In this document: piece after piece, positions 23,500 to 23,534 of the stretch | Layout of the letters: each line of letters begins with the position of its first letter | How positions within the stretch are numbered: position 1 is the stretch's first letter | DNA from: Leucobacter sp. UBA1945 | GTDB lineage: Bacteria; Actinomycetota; Actinomycetes; Actinomycetales; Microbacteriaceae | Direction of reading: 5' to 3' | Assembly (NCBI GenBank): GCA_002336855.1 | Contig: DDEV01000047.1 | Coordinates: 1-23,534 of the forward strand | DNA length: 23,534 bases | Program-made: the position numbers and the translations under genes | Notes under the pieces: model-generated | What the model saw: only the letters and a program-made list of their open reading frames with translations | Told to the model about the DNA's origin: nothing | The model's database searches: none

Positions 23500-23534
23500 T
23501 GCGCGAGGGGGGACTTGAACCCCCACGCCCTTGC
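23500..23534 (-). tRNA. tRNA-Leu, 3' part only
   Basis: On the minus strand the window edge holds the end of a long variable arm (GCAAGGGC), the T-arm GGGGG-TTCAAGT-CCCCC (23508-23523 region) and the 3' acceptor strand CTCGCGC (23501-23507). The discriminator A is at 23500. CCA is not encoded. The long variable arm and the acceptor sequence fit tRNA-Leu (class II). The anticodon lies outside the window, so the isoacceptor cannot be given and tRNA-Ser is not strictly excluded. Confidence 0.8.

Noticed and set aside
1..23534. Insertion sequences, integrases, CRISPR arrays, restriction or toxin nuclease genes
   Set aside because: None could be recognised in any frame. Apart from the remnant at 23058-23357, no mobile-element sign was found.

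Overview
The window is high-GC, gene-dense DNA with GTG/TTG starts, 4-nt stop/start overlaps and several apparently leaderless genes. This suggests an actinobacterium. Gene content (a complete kdpFABCDE locus, a CU044_5270-type protein beside an ECF sigma factor, a DUF6498-like membrane protein) would fit Microbacteriaceae, for example a Leucobacter-like organism. That family placement is inference; no rRNA or other taxonomic marker is present.

Layout. (1) 1-6.6 kb, minus strand: a two-component operon transcribed from about 6.6 kb leftward. It holds a membrane histidine-kinase homologue that has lost its ATP-binding motifs, an intact membrane histidine kinase, and a NarL/LuxR-type response regulator. 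Downstream on the same strand are a polytopic membrane protein, a lipoprotein, and the start of a gene with a signal peptide. (2) 6.7-7.9 kb, plus strand: a DUF6498-like membrane protein and an unrecognised acidic protein, each preceded by a -10-like hexamer exactly 6 nt before the start codon. (3) 7.9-10.2 kb, minus strand: an ECF sigma factor, a membrane-anchored CU044_5270-type protein (candidate anti-sigma) and a secreted I36-type peptidase-inhibitor-like protein. The sigma gene's own presumed promoter is duplicated downstream of the operon. There it faces a stretch of three consecutive hairpins, a candidate small RNA. (4) 10.4-14.2 kb, plus strand: a translationally coupled three-gene cassette of an AAA+ ATPase (meiotic/Vps4-like clade) and two tandem paralogues with helical-repeat N-termini and a SMI1/KNR4 (SUKH)-like C-terminal domain. 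This is the best candidate for an undescribed system. A YezG-like immunity-protein ORF, interrupted by an in-frame stop, converges on it. (5) 15-22.9 kb, minus strand: the high-affinity K+ ATPase operon, small ORF-kdpF-kdpA-kdpB-kdpC-kdpD-kdpE, every junction tightly spaced. (6) 22.9-23.5 kb: the kdp upstream region, a start-less coding remnant, a perfect 17-bp bidirectional terminator and the 3' end of a tRNA-Leu running off the window.

How the genes work together. The kdp genes form a self-contained K+-responsive pump and its regulator. The sigma/CU044_5270/I36 genes look like an autoregulated envelope-stress or secretion circuit. The kinase pair plus response regulator may regulate the adjacent membrane and lipoprotein genes. 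The AAA+/TPR-SUKH cassette is functionally unassigned. Motif and family assignments come from reading the translations; no database search was possible.
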